Assembly: GCA_030247885.1 (NCBI GenBank)
Contig: JAPDRO010000014.1
Span: forward strand, 744,001 to 808,000
Origin: Taxawa tesnikishii (nom. ined.)
Lineage: Eukaryota > Ascomycota > Dothideomycetes > Dothideales
Direction: 5' to 3'
DNA: 64,000 bases
Shown: positions 13,736 to 26,683 of the stretch, piece by piece
Numbering within the stretch: position 1 is the stretch's first letter
How the letters are laid out: each line of letters starts with the position of its first letter
The notes under the pieces: generated by a model
What the model was told of the DNA's origin: nothing
Database searches by the model: none
The model's input: only the letters and a program-made list of their open reading frames with translations
Made by a program: the position numbers and the translations under genes

Positions 13736-15282
13736 AGTATTACCTTTTCGACTATTATCTAATTATAGTACTTATTTATATAGTAAAACTCGTATAACTA
13801 CCTTAGTTAAGTTACTATAACTATTACTATTAAAGTAAGTATTATAATAAGTATAAGCTAATATACCTTAAAATAAGTAGTTTAATAAACTATCTTATAT
13901 AAAGAAACTATAAGTACTATATGCTTTATAGTTATATTCGTAGGTACTACTACCTTAAAGGTAGTAAATAATTATAATAAAGGATAGTTTAAAACTTACT
14001 TTTTATTAGTATTATATATTAAGGGTATAATTAAAACTTACTATACGAAACTTTAAGCTCTTTCCTTATAGATATTAAATCGAAATAAGTCTTTCCTAAT
14101 TACTTTAATCGTTAATTATAGTAGGCCTCTTATCTTCTTAATTTAATGTAATATAATCCGAGGCGCTATTTAACTCTTACTTTATAGTTAGTAATTTAAC
14201 TAAGCGTAATAAAAGTAAATCCTTTAAGGCGTAATAATACTTTATTACTTCTACTCTAACTCTTATAATTTCGTACGTAAAGCTAATAGTCTTAAACGAA
14301 CTACCCTTAAGCGTAACTTATATAAGCTCTATAGCTAAGATATAGTAGTATCTTCTCTTACTATCTCTACTCTTTATTTCTACGCTTTTAGTTTTAACTT
14401 TATTTCTATCTTTATTACTAGTACTACTAGTAGCTAGGCTAGTTATAGCGCGACTTATATTAAAAGTTAATTTAGCGTTATTATAAGTAACTCTACGCTT
14501 ATAGCTACGTCGCTTAAGGTTTACGTTAATTTAGTATATTAGCTTCTAAAACGACTCTTTTTTATTATTTATTTATATAAATTATATAGTATTGCGAAAT
14601 TAGTATACTATGTTATATTACTTTAAAACTATAGTAAAGATCTTAACTTCGACGTAGTTTTATATTTCGATTATTATAAAACTCTTTCTAGTAAGACGTA
14701 ACGCTATAAAGATTCTCTTAATAAAAGTATAAAAGTCGTAGTATTTTTAGTCGCTTAACTATAGGTTTTATTTAATTATTTACGCAACTAATTAACTACT
14801 ATTTTTACTAGTATTCTTTAACTTATAAGTTAAAGTTATAGTTACATTAGGGAGTATCTTTATAAGAGTATACGTAGGTATTAAGTAGAGGCTTAGTTAG
14901 TCTTCTTTAACTTATAAGGCCTTTAGAATTAGTCGTATATACTATCTAGTTACTACTTATATATTTCTCTTATTTAAATAGTAAATATTCCTTGATGTCT
15001 TATTTATATTCTTTATACCTTTATAATCTAATTATCTTATTAGCTTCGTAGAAGATAGTCTTTATAAGCTACGCTAGCGTATATAGGAACTACTATTAGT
15101 ACTTTACTTTAACTTTATTAATAGTATAAACTTAACCTTTTATTTACCTATATAAAAAGGCCTATCTTATTATATTAATTAGTAGTCTAATACTAGTAAT
15201 TTCTATAAAGTAGTACTCTTCTCCTTTTTCTTTATCGTATTATATATATAGTTAAGTAGTAAAGTAAAGTATAATTATAGTA
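13736..15282. other. AT-rich RIP-mutated sequence, unrecognised
   Basis: Nothing nameable was seen. Base composition suggests RIP-mutated repeat DNA. No element ends or clear domains were found on either strand. Confidence 0.45.
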
Positions 15283-15582
15283 GGCCTTATTAATCTTTCC
15301 TTTATATCTTATATACTTATTTATTTATATCTCCTCCTTACTTTTATACTCTAATAGACCTCCTAGTAGGATTACTAGTAGGGCCTTATTAATCTTTCTT
15401 TTATATCTTATATACTTATTTATTTATATCTCCTCCTTACTTTTATACTCTAATAGACCTCCTAGTAGGATTACTAGTAGGGCCTTATTAATCTTTCTTT
15501 TATATCTTATATACTCGTTCGTTTATATTTCCTTTTTACCTTTATACCTTAATAAATATCTTAGTAGGATTACTAGTAGGGC
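15283..15582. repeat. Three tandem copies of a 99-bp unit
   Basis: The word GGCCTTATTAATCTTTC recurs at 15,283, 15,382 and 15,481, exactly 99 bp apart. Each unit ends with a CTAGTAGGATTACTAGTAGG-like phrase. The first two units are nearly identical and the third has diverged. A 99-bp period is a multiple of three, so it could have encoded a 33-residue repeat. Confidence 0.88.
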
Positions 15583-16105
15583 TTACTTACTCCCTTATTT
15601 ATACTTTATAAACCTATTTCTTTACTTTTATTTTATACTTCCTTACTAATAAAGTCTTCTATTTAGTTACTACCTTTTTCCTTTCGGCTATATTTATATA
15701 CTTATCCTTTACTACTACTTATCTTATTTACTTTACTTCTTTATTACCTTAGTACTTAATAGTTACTACGTCTTACGCTACGTTTTTTAAGCCTTTTAAA
15801 TTTATATTAGTATAAAGACTCCGTTTATATTATACGTTATATATTAGTTAATAACGCTATCTTTAGCTACTATTATAATATTACTTTCTCGTCCTTTTAC
15901 GCTTATATAAGTCGTCTTTATATATATGCTAATTACTTTATATTATTACCTTTTTATTACGCGCGTTACTATCTTCTTATTACGCGCGTTATTACCTTTA
16001 TAATACGCGCGACGTAGACTTATACTTTACTACTAGTTTTTCTTTATTTCCTTATTTAGCGCTAAATTTAGTCGCTATCTTATATAGTCGTTCTTATAGA
16101 CTCTC
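15583..16105. other. AT-rich sequence with three ACGCGCG words
   Basis: RIP-mutated sequence without a recognised gene. A short local repeat (about 15,957-16,012) holds three copies of TACGCGCG in about 55 bp, unusual in this composition but consistent with CpG surviving RIP. Confidence 0.4.
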
Positions 16106-16335
16106 TTTTACTAGTTCGAAGTATTTCTTTCTTCCTACTTACTTATATTATATTTTAACTTACTATATAAAACGATTATTTATTTTAGTCGTTATAGTAA
16201 GCTATTAAAATTACGCTTTTTCTTTTACTAGTCCGAGGTATTTCTTCCTTCTACTTATATATATACTCGTATTAGATTCTAACTTACTATATAGAACGAT
16301 TATTTTACTTCTACGTTATTATTATAAGTATACTT
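16106..16335. repeat. Two tandem copies of a 117-bp unit
   Basis: The phrase CTAGTTCGAAGTATTTCTTT at 16,111 recurs in diverged form (CTAGTCCGAGGTATTTCTTC) at 16,228, and the following sequence up to a CTATATARAACGATTATT phrase also repeats. The differences are mostly C/T and G/A transitions. Confidence 0.7.
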
Positions 16336-16499
16336 ATTAATCTCGCTACGTCCTTCGCGTCGCTACTTTTTAACTTAAATTCTTTAGTCGATTTCGATAA
16401 GTATAATTCCTCTATATAAATAAGAACTTACTTTAGCATTTTCTCGCGACTAAGGGCTCGAGTAAGTTTAAAAGAAGTATTATAAAGGGATTTATATAT

Positions 16500-19400
16500 G
16501 CTACTTTAAGTATAGACGAAGCTAACTAGTAAATTCTTAAGAATATAATTATAAGTTATCTAAGGAATTTTAAATACCTTTATAAGAGCCTCTTAAAGAT
16601 ACTTATAACTAAGCGTAAACGCTTTAGAATTTAGAATAACTTTCTTAACGAAGTAAAAGGTTAAGCTATTTAGGAATTACTTTAAAAAAGTTTTAAGAGA
16701 AGCTACTTTAACCCTAGTACTACTCGGACTTATTTTATAAAAGTAAAAACGACGCGGACTTTATTAAGATAGTTATATAATATCTTCTTTAAATATATAT
16801 ATAAGACGTAAAGTATAAGAATAAAAGTAATAGTAAGGGTAAATATAACTAAGGTATTAAAAGTAGAAAAAGAGTACGTTTAACGTTATAGTTAAAAGTA
16901 CGTTTATTATTACGCTTAGAGCGCTTATAAAGCCGAATATATAGTAGTATATATAGTACTATATTATCTACTAATATAACCGATAATTTTGACGATATAA
17001 TTATTAGTAACTTAATATTAAAGAAGGATCTTAGTAATATACTTCTTATATCCGTTTAAGTTAATTCTATTTACTTTAAATATAAATATACTTATTAGTT
17101 TATTTATAGTTATACCTTTACGCCTCGGTACTATTTATAATACTAATAAGGGCGTATATAAGCTTAACCTTTTTTATAAGTTAACTTAGCACTATTTTAG
17201 GAGCGTTTTACTACTAGTAGTTTAAGAGCTTATTACTTACGTTTAGTAATAAGTAACGCGCGAATTTTAGTAGTTTAACTTAACTATTAATCTTAAAGTA
17301 AACGTAAATAAAGCTAAATTAGCTAACTTACTATATAATAGTATACTCTAAGAGGTATACTAAAATACCTAGTCGATATTAAATAGTTTTAAATATTTAT
17401 TATACGTAATATTAACTATATTTAACTAATCCCTAAGTCTAAGCTTTATAGATAAAAAGCTATTTTAAACGAGTATACTTTAAAGAAGATAAACGAGCGT
17501 ACTTTAGAGAATATAAAGGTAGTAAAGTTATTTATAAAGATCGAGCGTTAACTAGTACTATTACTACCTCTTATAAAGTCGACGCGTCGTTTTACTATTA
17601 AGTTTATAATAATAGAGAATAATAGTTTAATATTAAAAAGCGACGATTTATTTAAGCTAAATATTCCTCTTAGTTTAAAAAACTCTTATTAGCTAGAAGA
17701 TAACTACGTTATTATAAAGAGAGTTACTCTTAAAGAAAATAAAAAGAGTTAAATAATAAGGTAAATAATAAGGCTTATAAGAAGGCTATATACTTAACTA
17801 TAAAGTTTTTTAGTTAATTAAAAGTAATACTTATAAACTTAATTCTTTAGTAAAGTAAAAGCTATTTATTACTCTCGATAGTAATTAGATAGTATATAAG
17901 TAGCTATCGAGTAGTAATATCGAGGACTTAGACTTTATCGACGGAAATAATAAAAGCGTAACTACTAATTTTTAAGCTTTAATATTAAGAAATTATAGTT
18001 TCGAGTATAAGGAACTCGCTCTTTAGTAAGCTACGTATTACTTCTTTAATAGCAATCCGAATAACTTTAACCTCGTATCTAGTATTTTCTATAAGGGCTA
18101 AAATAAGAAGAACTTCTTATTATCTTACTAGTTTTACTTTATAAGTTAGACTTTAAAGGAAATACTTTTTAATAGTCCCGTAGTTTATAATACTTATAAT
18201 ATAGACTTTAGTAAGACTTATATTACTATCGCGTAGCTCTAAGTATTTATATAAATAAAAGAAGAGTTAGGACGTCCTTTAAACGTTAAAGTATACTCGA
18301 GTAACTACTTTAACTTTAAGATACTACTCGCCTTATACGACTAACTTAAAGATATTTAGCCGCGACTTAAAGTAGGCTTAAGCTTAATAGTTATTATAAA
18401 TAAGTTATTCTTAATATAAATTAATAATATTCGTAAATTTGTCGGGGATAGGATTAAGATTATACTTACTAATTTAGAGATAATAAAGAGGGACTAAGCC
18501 TTCTTTACTAAGGAGAAAACGTGTTACTTTATAAATACTATTATTTAACTTAGAAGTATATACTATCTAAGCTAAAAGTAGCTAGAACTAAAGTATATAT
18601 AATAGGGACTTAATATTTTTAAACTCTTTTTAGTTAGAAATTTACTTAAACGTAACCTTATTAAAGATAGTAAGGAAGATAATAAAGGAAATATAAATAG
18701 TATATAAAATAGCCTCTTACTATAGTTTAACGACTATTTAAAATAAGTCGTACTTACGACTTTAAAGAAGCTTATAAGTAATATCTATCTTACTAACTAT
18801 TACTTTAAAGATAAGAGATATAATAAGTAGTTTAGTAAAGTTACTTATAAAAATAGAAGTAATAAGAAGTAAAAGATAATAATACGCGTTTTAATATAAG
18901 AAAACTCTATTAATACTTCGTTTACGCGCGTAATTATAAATAAGTTCTACGAATATATTAGCGCATTTAAGAGCGTTTAATTAAATCTAAGCCTACTTTT
19001 AAGTACTTCGTAGTTTCTATTTATTAGTAGAACGCTATTTAATAAAGTTACTTTAATTATAAGCCTATACCTTACCTTTAAAGCTTAGTACTTCGACCTT
19101 AGAAATCCTAGAAAGTATATTATTAGAAACTAGACTTAGAGCTTTTTATATTAAGTAGCAAAAGTTACTAGCAATAAAACGAATCTTAGTAGTAAGTAGT
19201 ATAACTTAAATAAAATCGAGTTAAACGCTTAGAAGTAAAGTTAACTTACTTATATTAAATAGCGCTTATTAAGAGTTAGCTTCTTATAACTTATAACTAC
19301 TACTAATATAGTCGTAAAAGAGTAAAGTAAGGTTAGCGCCGCCTTACTTAAAAGATAAGAGACGCTAGAGGCGAGGGTAACGATAAGGAAGACTAAATAA

Positions 19401-22400
19401 ATATTAGTAAACTTAGTAAAGAAAGTCTTAAATAAGTTTAAATTCTTAGTAAAGTACTATAAGCTAGGACTATTAAGTATAACGTTAACTATCGATAGCT
19501 TCTAAATATTAAGACTTACTTATATAAAGAAGGTATAAGAACTAACGTATTTTATAAGTAAGTTAGCTACCTAAGTAAGTCGGCTACCTTACGAAACTAA
19601 AATACTTACGTAGTAATATTACGTAATACCTTAATAACGTAACGTACAATATACTTATACTAAAGGAGATATATACCTTACTATCTCTAATATTATATCT
19701 AAGTAAATTTAAAGTAAGAGACGCGCTATAGTAGTATATACTATGCCTAATTAACGCTATAAGACTAACGCGCTAGACGGCGCTCTTAACGCGACTACGA
19801 GCCGAAATTAAAGCGCCTTATAAAACTAGAAGAGAAGGTAATAGTATAGCGTATACTAGATAAGAGTCTACGTAGCGTACTACCCTCGAAGGGAAACGTA
19901 CGAAATATAGCGAATAAACTACTAGGAGAGCGTAATAGGAAGCCTATTAGTAAGAACTAAGTTAATAACTTTATTAAGTATACGCCTAAGTTACGAACGC
20001 GATAGAGCCGTCCGTACGATCGCTAGTAAGCTACCTACGAAGATCTAGTAGTTATTTAGCCCTAGTTTACGCTTATTTAATTAATGAAGGTAAAGTATAA
20101 TATCTTAAATAAGGATACTTACAATTTTAATAAATCTAGCTTTCTAATAAGTAAGATATCGTCTTAGCTAGTTATTATAAGCTTAGAGAAACCTAGTAAA
20201 TAAAAGAAACTATAGCCTAGCGATTACGAGTAAGTTACTTTAATATAAGGCGTCGGGGCTATAGGGCGCGTTATCTTACTCTTTATTATCTTCGTAAGTA
20301 AAGTCCTTATCTTAACTTAGTTTAACGATTTACCTTATAACTAGATTGTTAAGGTCTCCTCTACTAGCTAGACTAATAATAAGCTCGCGCTCGCGTAGCT
20401 TAAGTACTTCGATATATATACGAAGGCTTATACTATTAGGGTATATAGGCTACTTATTATTAATAGCTACGAGAGTTACTACTTAGTCGAATTCTAAGAT
20501 TACTATAAGGAGAATAATATTATAGCTCTCTATATACCTTTATACTCCTCGTACTTACTATAGCTACTTAATATCGTTTACTACTTACTACTAAAGCGCC
20601 TATATAGCGACGAGATCTTAGCCTTAATATATAATTACGTTTACTATATTACGAAAGAAACCTTCTTAACTACCTTTAAAGTAACTTTTAAGAAGGCGTT
20701 TATATAGGAGAATATCTACGTAGAGTTTCGAGGCGCTAGGCTAGTCCTATACGACTTAGAGGCTATATTATTAAAGCTAGATATAAGGCTACGTACGCTA
20801 ACGTTACTTATATTAAGTATAGTTAAATAGGAGGCGAAAATATTACGTAACGCTAGCGAAATAAAGGCGTAGTTAACGCTAATTCGAAATCGTATATAAA
20901 AACATTAAGGGTCTTTAGTAAGCTCTTTAAATAAGTAAGTTAGGTAGCTAACTAAGAGTACTTAGTAGATAGCGTATAAGATAATATTAATACGTAAAGA
21001 AATAGCGCGTCTACGAGACGTAATTAAGGTAGCTATAAAGCGTAAGAGCTATAAAAGGTAATACGTACGAGTAGAGGAGACTCTAATAGTAGGTAAGGTA
21101 ACTAATCTAGTCGCTACTAAGGAGGGTAGTAGTAGTAATAACGGCGAGAAGACTACGAAGAAAGTACGCGTAAAGTAGTATTATAACTATTATAGTAAAA
21201 CTAAGTATAACTCCCGTACTTATAAAGTAGAAATAGAGGATATAGAAGATAGCGACGTTTCTAAATAATTATATACTATTCTATAGACTACTATAAAGTA
21301 TTATAGTATTACGTAATGTTACTACGTAAGCGTTCTAGTTTCGTAAGGTAGCTAACTTACTTAGGTAGCTAACTTACTTATAAAATACGTTATACTAAGA
21401 TTACTATATTTAACGTTTAACTATATAGTCGAGATTCTAAAGAGAGAGATAAATTATTTAATATTTACTTAGTAGAAGGTCCTTACTAATATACTTAAGA
21501 AAGGTATAAGAAAGTCTAGTTTTAGTATATATAACTTTATAACTACTTATTACCGTTTTTATATCCTTATAATCTTACCTTACTTTAAGAGACTTAAGGA
21601 AACTAATAAAGCTATACGTACGGAATTAATAGAGAGTATAATAGCTAAGATAGTACCGACGCTTTTAAAGGATCTTTAAAGTACTACTCTTTAGTAATAT
21701 ATAGTAGAAATTAATACTACGCTTATAATATAAAAGCTCTATAAGATCCTTAAGAAAGTATAAGCTTAAAATAACTTTACTAACTAGTTCCTACGTAAGG
21801 TTATAATTAGTTTGTTCTTACTCTTTACTATTACTATAGTTAAGATATAGATAATATAGTTACTTAAATAAAAGGCTAATAATAACGCTCCTACTTAGGA
21901 CTTCCTTAACTTTATTAATTTCTTAAAGGACATTAAGTTTGTTAATTCTTAAACTAGTAATAAGCTCTAAGTAATTAACGACTTTAAGGGTACTAGTAAC
22001 GAAGAGTATAAGGACGAGCTAGGAGCCTTATTAGCTATTATAAGTTAAATTAATAGTAGAATAAATTTAGTCCTTAGTAATTATATTATCCTACTAGACT
22101 CTAACTAGACTATATAGAATATATCGTAGCTTATTTATCGAGTAAGACGCGCTAAAATAACGTAGAAAGTAAAGATTATAAAGTACTATTATATTATTTA
22201 TAACTTTAAGTAAATCCGAATTTAGAGATAAATAAACGATTATATTATAAGTACTAATAAGCTTCGCGCTAAACTAACTATATATAGTATTAAGGAAGAA
22301 AAGCTTAGGAAATATATAGATCGAGTAATTAATATTAGTAGTAATAAGGAAGGCGATAATAGTATATAAATAAAAGGTAGTAATAGTAAAAGACTAAAGA

Positions 22401-22430
22401 ATTATACTTATATAAATCTAAAAGAAAAAA
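16500..22430 (+). pseudogene. SNF2-family helicase-like coding relic, split by a pogo element
   Basis: A plus-strand relic of about 4 kb once the pogo at 19,545-21,390 is set aside. Near 18,915-19,040 a reading with NKFYEYIS is followed after about 35 codons by LFISRTLF. This fits the SNF2 motif II (DEFH-like) and motif III (SGTP-like) spacing if RIP-type G-to-A changes are allowed. After the pogo, near 22,060-22,150, RINLVLSNYIILLD and SQLIYRVRRA fit helicase motifs V and VI of SNF2 proteins (Gly-Leu-Asn-Leu and Gln..Arg..Arg). SNF2 enzymes are ATP-driven DNA translocases, usually chromatin remodellers. The first 1.3 kb is unassigned, no Walker A was identified, and the call rests on motif resemblance. 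It could be a duplicated host gene or cargo of a mobile element. Confidence 0.38.
19545..21390 (+). mobile_element. pogo/Fot1-type DNA transposon, family B copy 1
   Basis: A 1,846-bp element flanked by TA (19,543-19,544 and 21,391-21,392). The inverted ends begin ACGTATTTTAT and continue with two tandem 17-bp units reading AAGTAAGTTAGCTACCT, perfect at the right end. The plus strand carries a decayed pogo transposase. The region of the second catalytic Asp reads LLIINSYES (about 20,455), where relatives have a VDGHES-like string, consistent with G-to-A change. Many TAG/TAA codons interrupt it, so it cannot encode an active enzyme. It shares ends and body with the copy at 39,641-41,473 and sits in the SNF2-like relic. 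Confidence 0.9.
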
Positions 22431-22559
22431 ATATATGTAAATTATTATTCCTAAAAGTAGACTATTTACGTAAATAAGATAGGGATTAATAAAGTACTTA
22501 AAATACTAAATCCTATTAAGATACTTAATAGAGTCGAGTAGATAGTTTAGTATATATAA

Positions 22560-25500
22560 CGTACGAGGCGAAAACGCGAGAATACGAATACTTAGTAGGG
22601 CTATATTATATTCGCGTCTTATAAAGCGTAACTACTTTAATTTATTACTATTATACTATTATTTAAATAATAGTACTATAATACTAATATAAGTATACCC
22701 CTATATTAAAGACTAGGATTTAAGAGCGCTTCTAAGTTATTAAAGTATATTACTACTTATACTACTACTTAAAAACTAAAGAACGCCTTATAAGCTAAAG
22801 AGAGTATATATATAGCTTATAAAGATAGTAAATATATTAAAACTAATATATAATAGACTATATATTTCCTTTTTACTAGACGCCTTATATACTAATATAA
22901 CGTCTTAAGACTCTAATAAACTAAGTAAAAGCGATATTAACGCTATAATATACGAAGATATTATATACGACTTAATAAGCGACGAATTACCTTACGAAGG
23001 TATAAGAGAAAGTAATAATAAAAAACGAAGGAAAATAAGAAGGTTAAAGAAGAGTTTAATAATAATAACGAAGAATATAACTTAGCTAAAGACTTTATAA
23101 ATTAAACGTAGATATTAGAGGCCCTCGACTTATAGCCTAGTAATAGTAGTAATAATAACGATAATATAACTCTTATTAATAAGTAAGAGAAGATAGTTAG
23201 TAAGGAAGTAAAAGACGTATATAATACTATATATAGTATAAGTTTTAACTTAATCTACTTAGGTAGTAAAAGACTATTATTATTAGCGTTAAGCGAGGTA
23301 CGTAATAGTTTTAAAGAAAAGACGGCTTTAAAAGTAGGCTCTTATAAGACGTAGTATATATAGTATAAAGATTAAATATTAATATATAGTTAATAGTATC
23401 TAGTTATAATATATAGGATATAATTAATTTAATACTACTTAGAAATTTCTAAGACTAGTTTAACTTTAACTTTACGTAATAAATATACGAAGAAAATATC
23501 TCTAAGAATAGTATTAACTACTTACTTAAGATCTTAAGACTAAAACTTCTACTATAGCGCCTTAGCTAAAAGTCGGCTAACTAGCTATAAATAAAGATAG
23601 AAAATAAACTTATAGTAGCGAATATTAAGTAGTAGTATATAAAGGAGATATAAGTACTAAGTAAGAGTAACTTAACTAAATATATAGCGTATAGTTTATA
23701 GTATAAGGATCTAATATAAGTAGTTAAATTCTTCTTAAATTATATTAGCTTTTAATATAACTTCTACTATAAGCTATACTACGTATAAATAAACGAAAAC
23801 CGTAACTATAGGAAGTATACTAATATACTATTTAGTAATTAGTAGTAGGATATATAGAAATAAGTTAGCTTAATTATACTTAGAGTTACTATTATACTTA
23901 TTATTATCGTAAGTAATAAGACTAAGTTAACGCTTTAATTAGGAAACTTATAAGCTTACGCTATATATATAATAGTTAGTAACCTTAATATAATAACGTA
24001 ACATTTAAACGAATAACTTAAGTCGATATTATTAGTATTACTATTAATAGTTAATAAGAGTAATACGAACTTAAAAAGTAAGATATTTTATTAGTATTTA
24101 AAAGAAGTCTTTAAACTAGTTATAAATATATATAAATAAAAAGGAACTAAAATCTTCTATACTAATAGTTAGATAAGGTAATACTTCCTAATAATGGCTA
24201 TAATTATAACCGATTATAAGGAGTAAGTTAAGCTAATAGGTATACTTAGTAGTCGATACTATATAATATATAAGATCTATCTTAATTTATAAGAAAATCT
24301 CGAACTCTTAGTACCCTAGTAAACTAAAGTAAATTCTTAGAATTATATTAAACGTTAGCGACGAGCTATTTATATTCGTATAAGTCGTAGTAGCCCCTCG
24401 GATATACTACTACTAGACGCTAAAGGAAAAGATAAGTAAGAGTCTAATAATATATTAGAAGACTTAGACTTAAAACTAGACTCGAACGAGAGACTATATA
24501 ATATTAACTACTTTATATTTAATATACTAAGTATAAAGATTTACTAATTACTTATAGTCGATATTCTTTACTAGTTTTTAAAGGGCGTTATAATATACGT
24601 ACTTACTTAGACTTAAGCGTTTATATTAAAATATACGAAGAATAAGAAGGGTACTTAAATATACGAAGTAGTAAAAAAGGTAAACGTAGGAAAGAAGTAC
24701 TAAAAGGCTACTAATTTTAAAGTAGCTAAAGCTATTATCGAGAATATTATTAATAAGTAATTCGTAGCGATTTCGCCCTTTTCGATGCTTTGTATTTTTA
24801 AGAAGTTATTCGCTATTTCTTAATAGACTAGCGCCGAGCAAAAAGTATCCTATAGTAAATTATATTAGTATTTATACTATTACTTAAGGAAATCGGTACT
24901 ATAGAAGCGAAAGAAGTAATTCGTTTTATACGCGTAATAGTAAATTTTATTACTCTTACGATATATAATAGTTATAATAAATAAATACTACGTTACTTCG
25001 AACTTACGCTATATAAAATAAATTAATATAAGGAAGTATTTCGAGTATATTATAACTTAAAAGTAAAAGAAGACGAACGCTACTTTAACTTCCCTAAGTA
25101 GTATACTCTAACGTACTACGTTTAAATAATTCGCTTATATAGCTACGCGCTTAATTAAAATATAAGTTATCTTAAGTATAAGTACTATACTTATATAAAG
25201 GAGGGCTTTCGATAAATAAATAGAAAAGACGAGTAGGAAGATTAGCTAATAAACTATTATTATTATAGCTTAAATATATTCGTATTATAAGACCTTCTTA
25301 ATAGCTATAAATAGAAGTTTATAATAGAGACTAGAAAGTAAGTAAAAGAGCCTATATTACCTTTTAAGGCTTAGCCTATCGTAGTTATATTTAGCCTTCT
25401 TAAACTATATCGTCGAGTTAAAAAGTATTTATAGCGACTAGTAAGTAAAGTAGCAAAGTACCTAGGTACTAAGGAGGGGTAATATTTTCGTTAAGTAATA

Positions 25501-26400
25501 GCTATTTTCGTACGTAAGAGTAAACTAAAAGAAATAATAATCGCGCTTATAAGCCTAGTATCTTAAGAAGTAACTAATAACTTAAATAAAATAAAGCTTA
25601 ATAATACGTAAGTAAATAACTCTTTTATTTAGTTTTATTATTTTATTAAATGTTAAAAGGAAACTAGTAATAACGCTAGCGACGAGGATATAACGAAGTA
25701 AAACTACGCGTAATATATTCGTAATTAGTAAAAGTCTAACTAGCTTAAATATAACTAAATATAAGTATAAGAATATATAAACTTAGTATTAAACGACTAT
25801 AATATAGCTATACTTACGTTTTAAGAATACCTTCTAGTTCGCCTCCGACTAATTATTACTATAAAGGATATCGAATTTACGCGTCGAAGCTACGAGGAGG
25901 CTTATATCGATAATAATAATACGGAGAATAGTAAGACTTTATACTATAGTAATATATACGTAAATATTTATATAGTAAAGAGGGTAAATAGTAAGGTAAA
26001 CGACGATTATAAGATAATTATAATTAAGCCTTTAGTAATATACTTAAGTCGAGGTATACTATAAGGAAAAAGAGTATATCCTTTAACTTAAGTTTACTAT
26101 ATTATTTATATAGTACTAGTAGACGAGCGTATCGAGCGAACTAATAGGGATATATATATTAATAATACTACTAACTAAGCGACGTATAACTTTATTTATA
26201 ATAAGAATTAAGAAGAAAGAGTAATTTATACTATAACTAAGTCGAAGATTAAAAGGATAAGAAGTTTACGTAGTAGGGAAATAGTAGTAGTACGAGTAGT
26301 AAGAGAGAAAAGGAAAGGGAAGACGGAGGCGTAAAAGCTAAGTATATTTAAAATAGAGTTTAAGAAATTAAAAGAGCCGAAACATTATAATATAGCGAGT
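22560..26400 (+). mobile_element. KDZ-superfamily (Plavaka-like) DNA transposon relic
   Basis: A plus-strand relic of a large transposase. The most telling part is about 23,840-24,000, where three consecutive Trp-like positions (the first now a stop, then RIY) lead into VTIILIIIVSNKTKLTLQLG followed by a short gap and YIIVSNL. Plavaka transposases of fungi carry WWW-x-Q, then P-x-x-x-SDKT and a GD/AWP-YLTIGN block in this order. A further match is TNSQIRQYF and the following ADHPE-like region near 24,160-24,220. The frame continues, stop-ridden, to about 25,500, with an Arg/Lys-rich tail to about 26,400. No terminal repeats were found, so the limits are approximate. This is a cut-and-paste DNA transposon family. 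Recognition is from memory of the family pattern and has not been tested by search. Confidence 0.5.
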
Positions 26401-26479
26401 AGGAAAAGAAGTACTAGGAATAAAGGAAGATATATATAATAATAAAAGCGCTATAAGTAATTAAGATAAATATAAGAAA

Positions 26480-26683
26480 TTCTACTAAATATCCTACTAG
26501 ACGTCCTACTAGATATTCTACTAAATACTCTACTAGATATCTTACTAAACATCTTACGTAATATCCTATAAAACATCCTACTAGACGTCCTACTAGACAT
26601 CCTACTAGATATCTTACTAGATATCTTATATAATATTCTACGAAATATCTTACTAGACGTCCTATTAGATATCTTACTAAATA
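26480..26683. repeat. Seventeen tandem 12-bp units
   Basis: Seventeen consecutive 12-mers of the form TCCTACTAGACG / TCTTACTAAATA with no gap between units. Differences among them are almost all C/T or G/A transitions, so the ancestral array was probably uniform and RIP diversified it. The 12-bp period would encode a four-residue repeat if translated. It lies just beyond the Plavaka-like relic. Confidence 0.9.

Noticed and set aside
26480-26683. CRISPR-like array
   Set aside because: Units are 12 bp with no spacers, in a eukaryotic RIP-mutated context. It is a plain tandem repeat.
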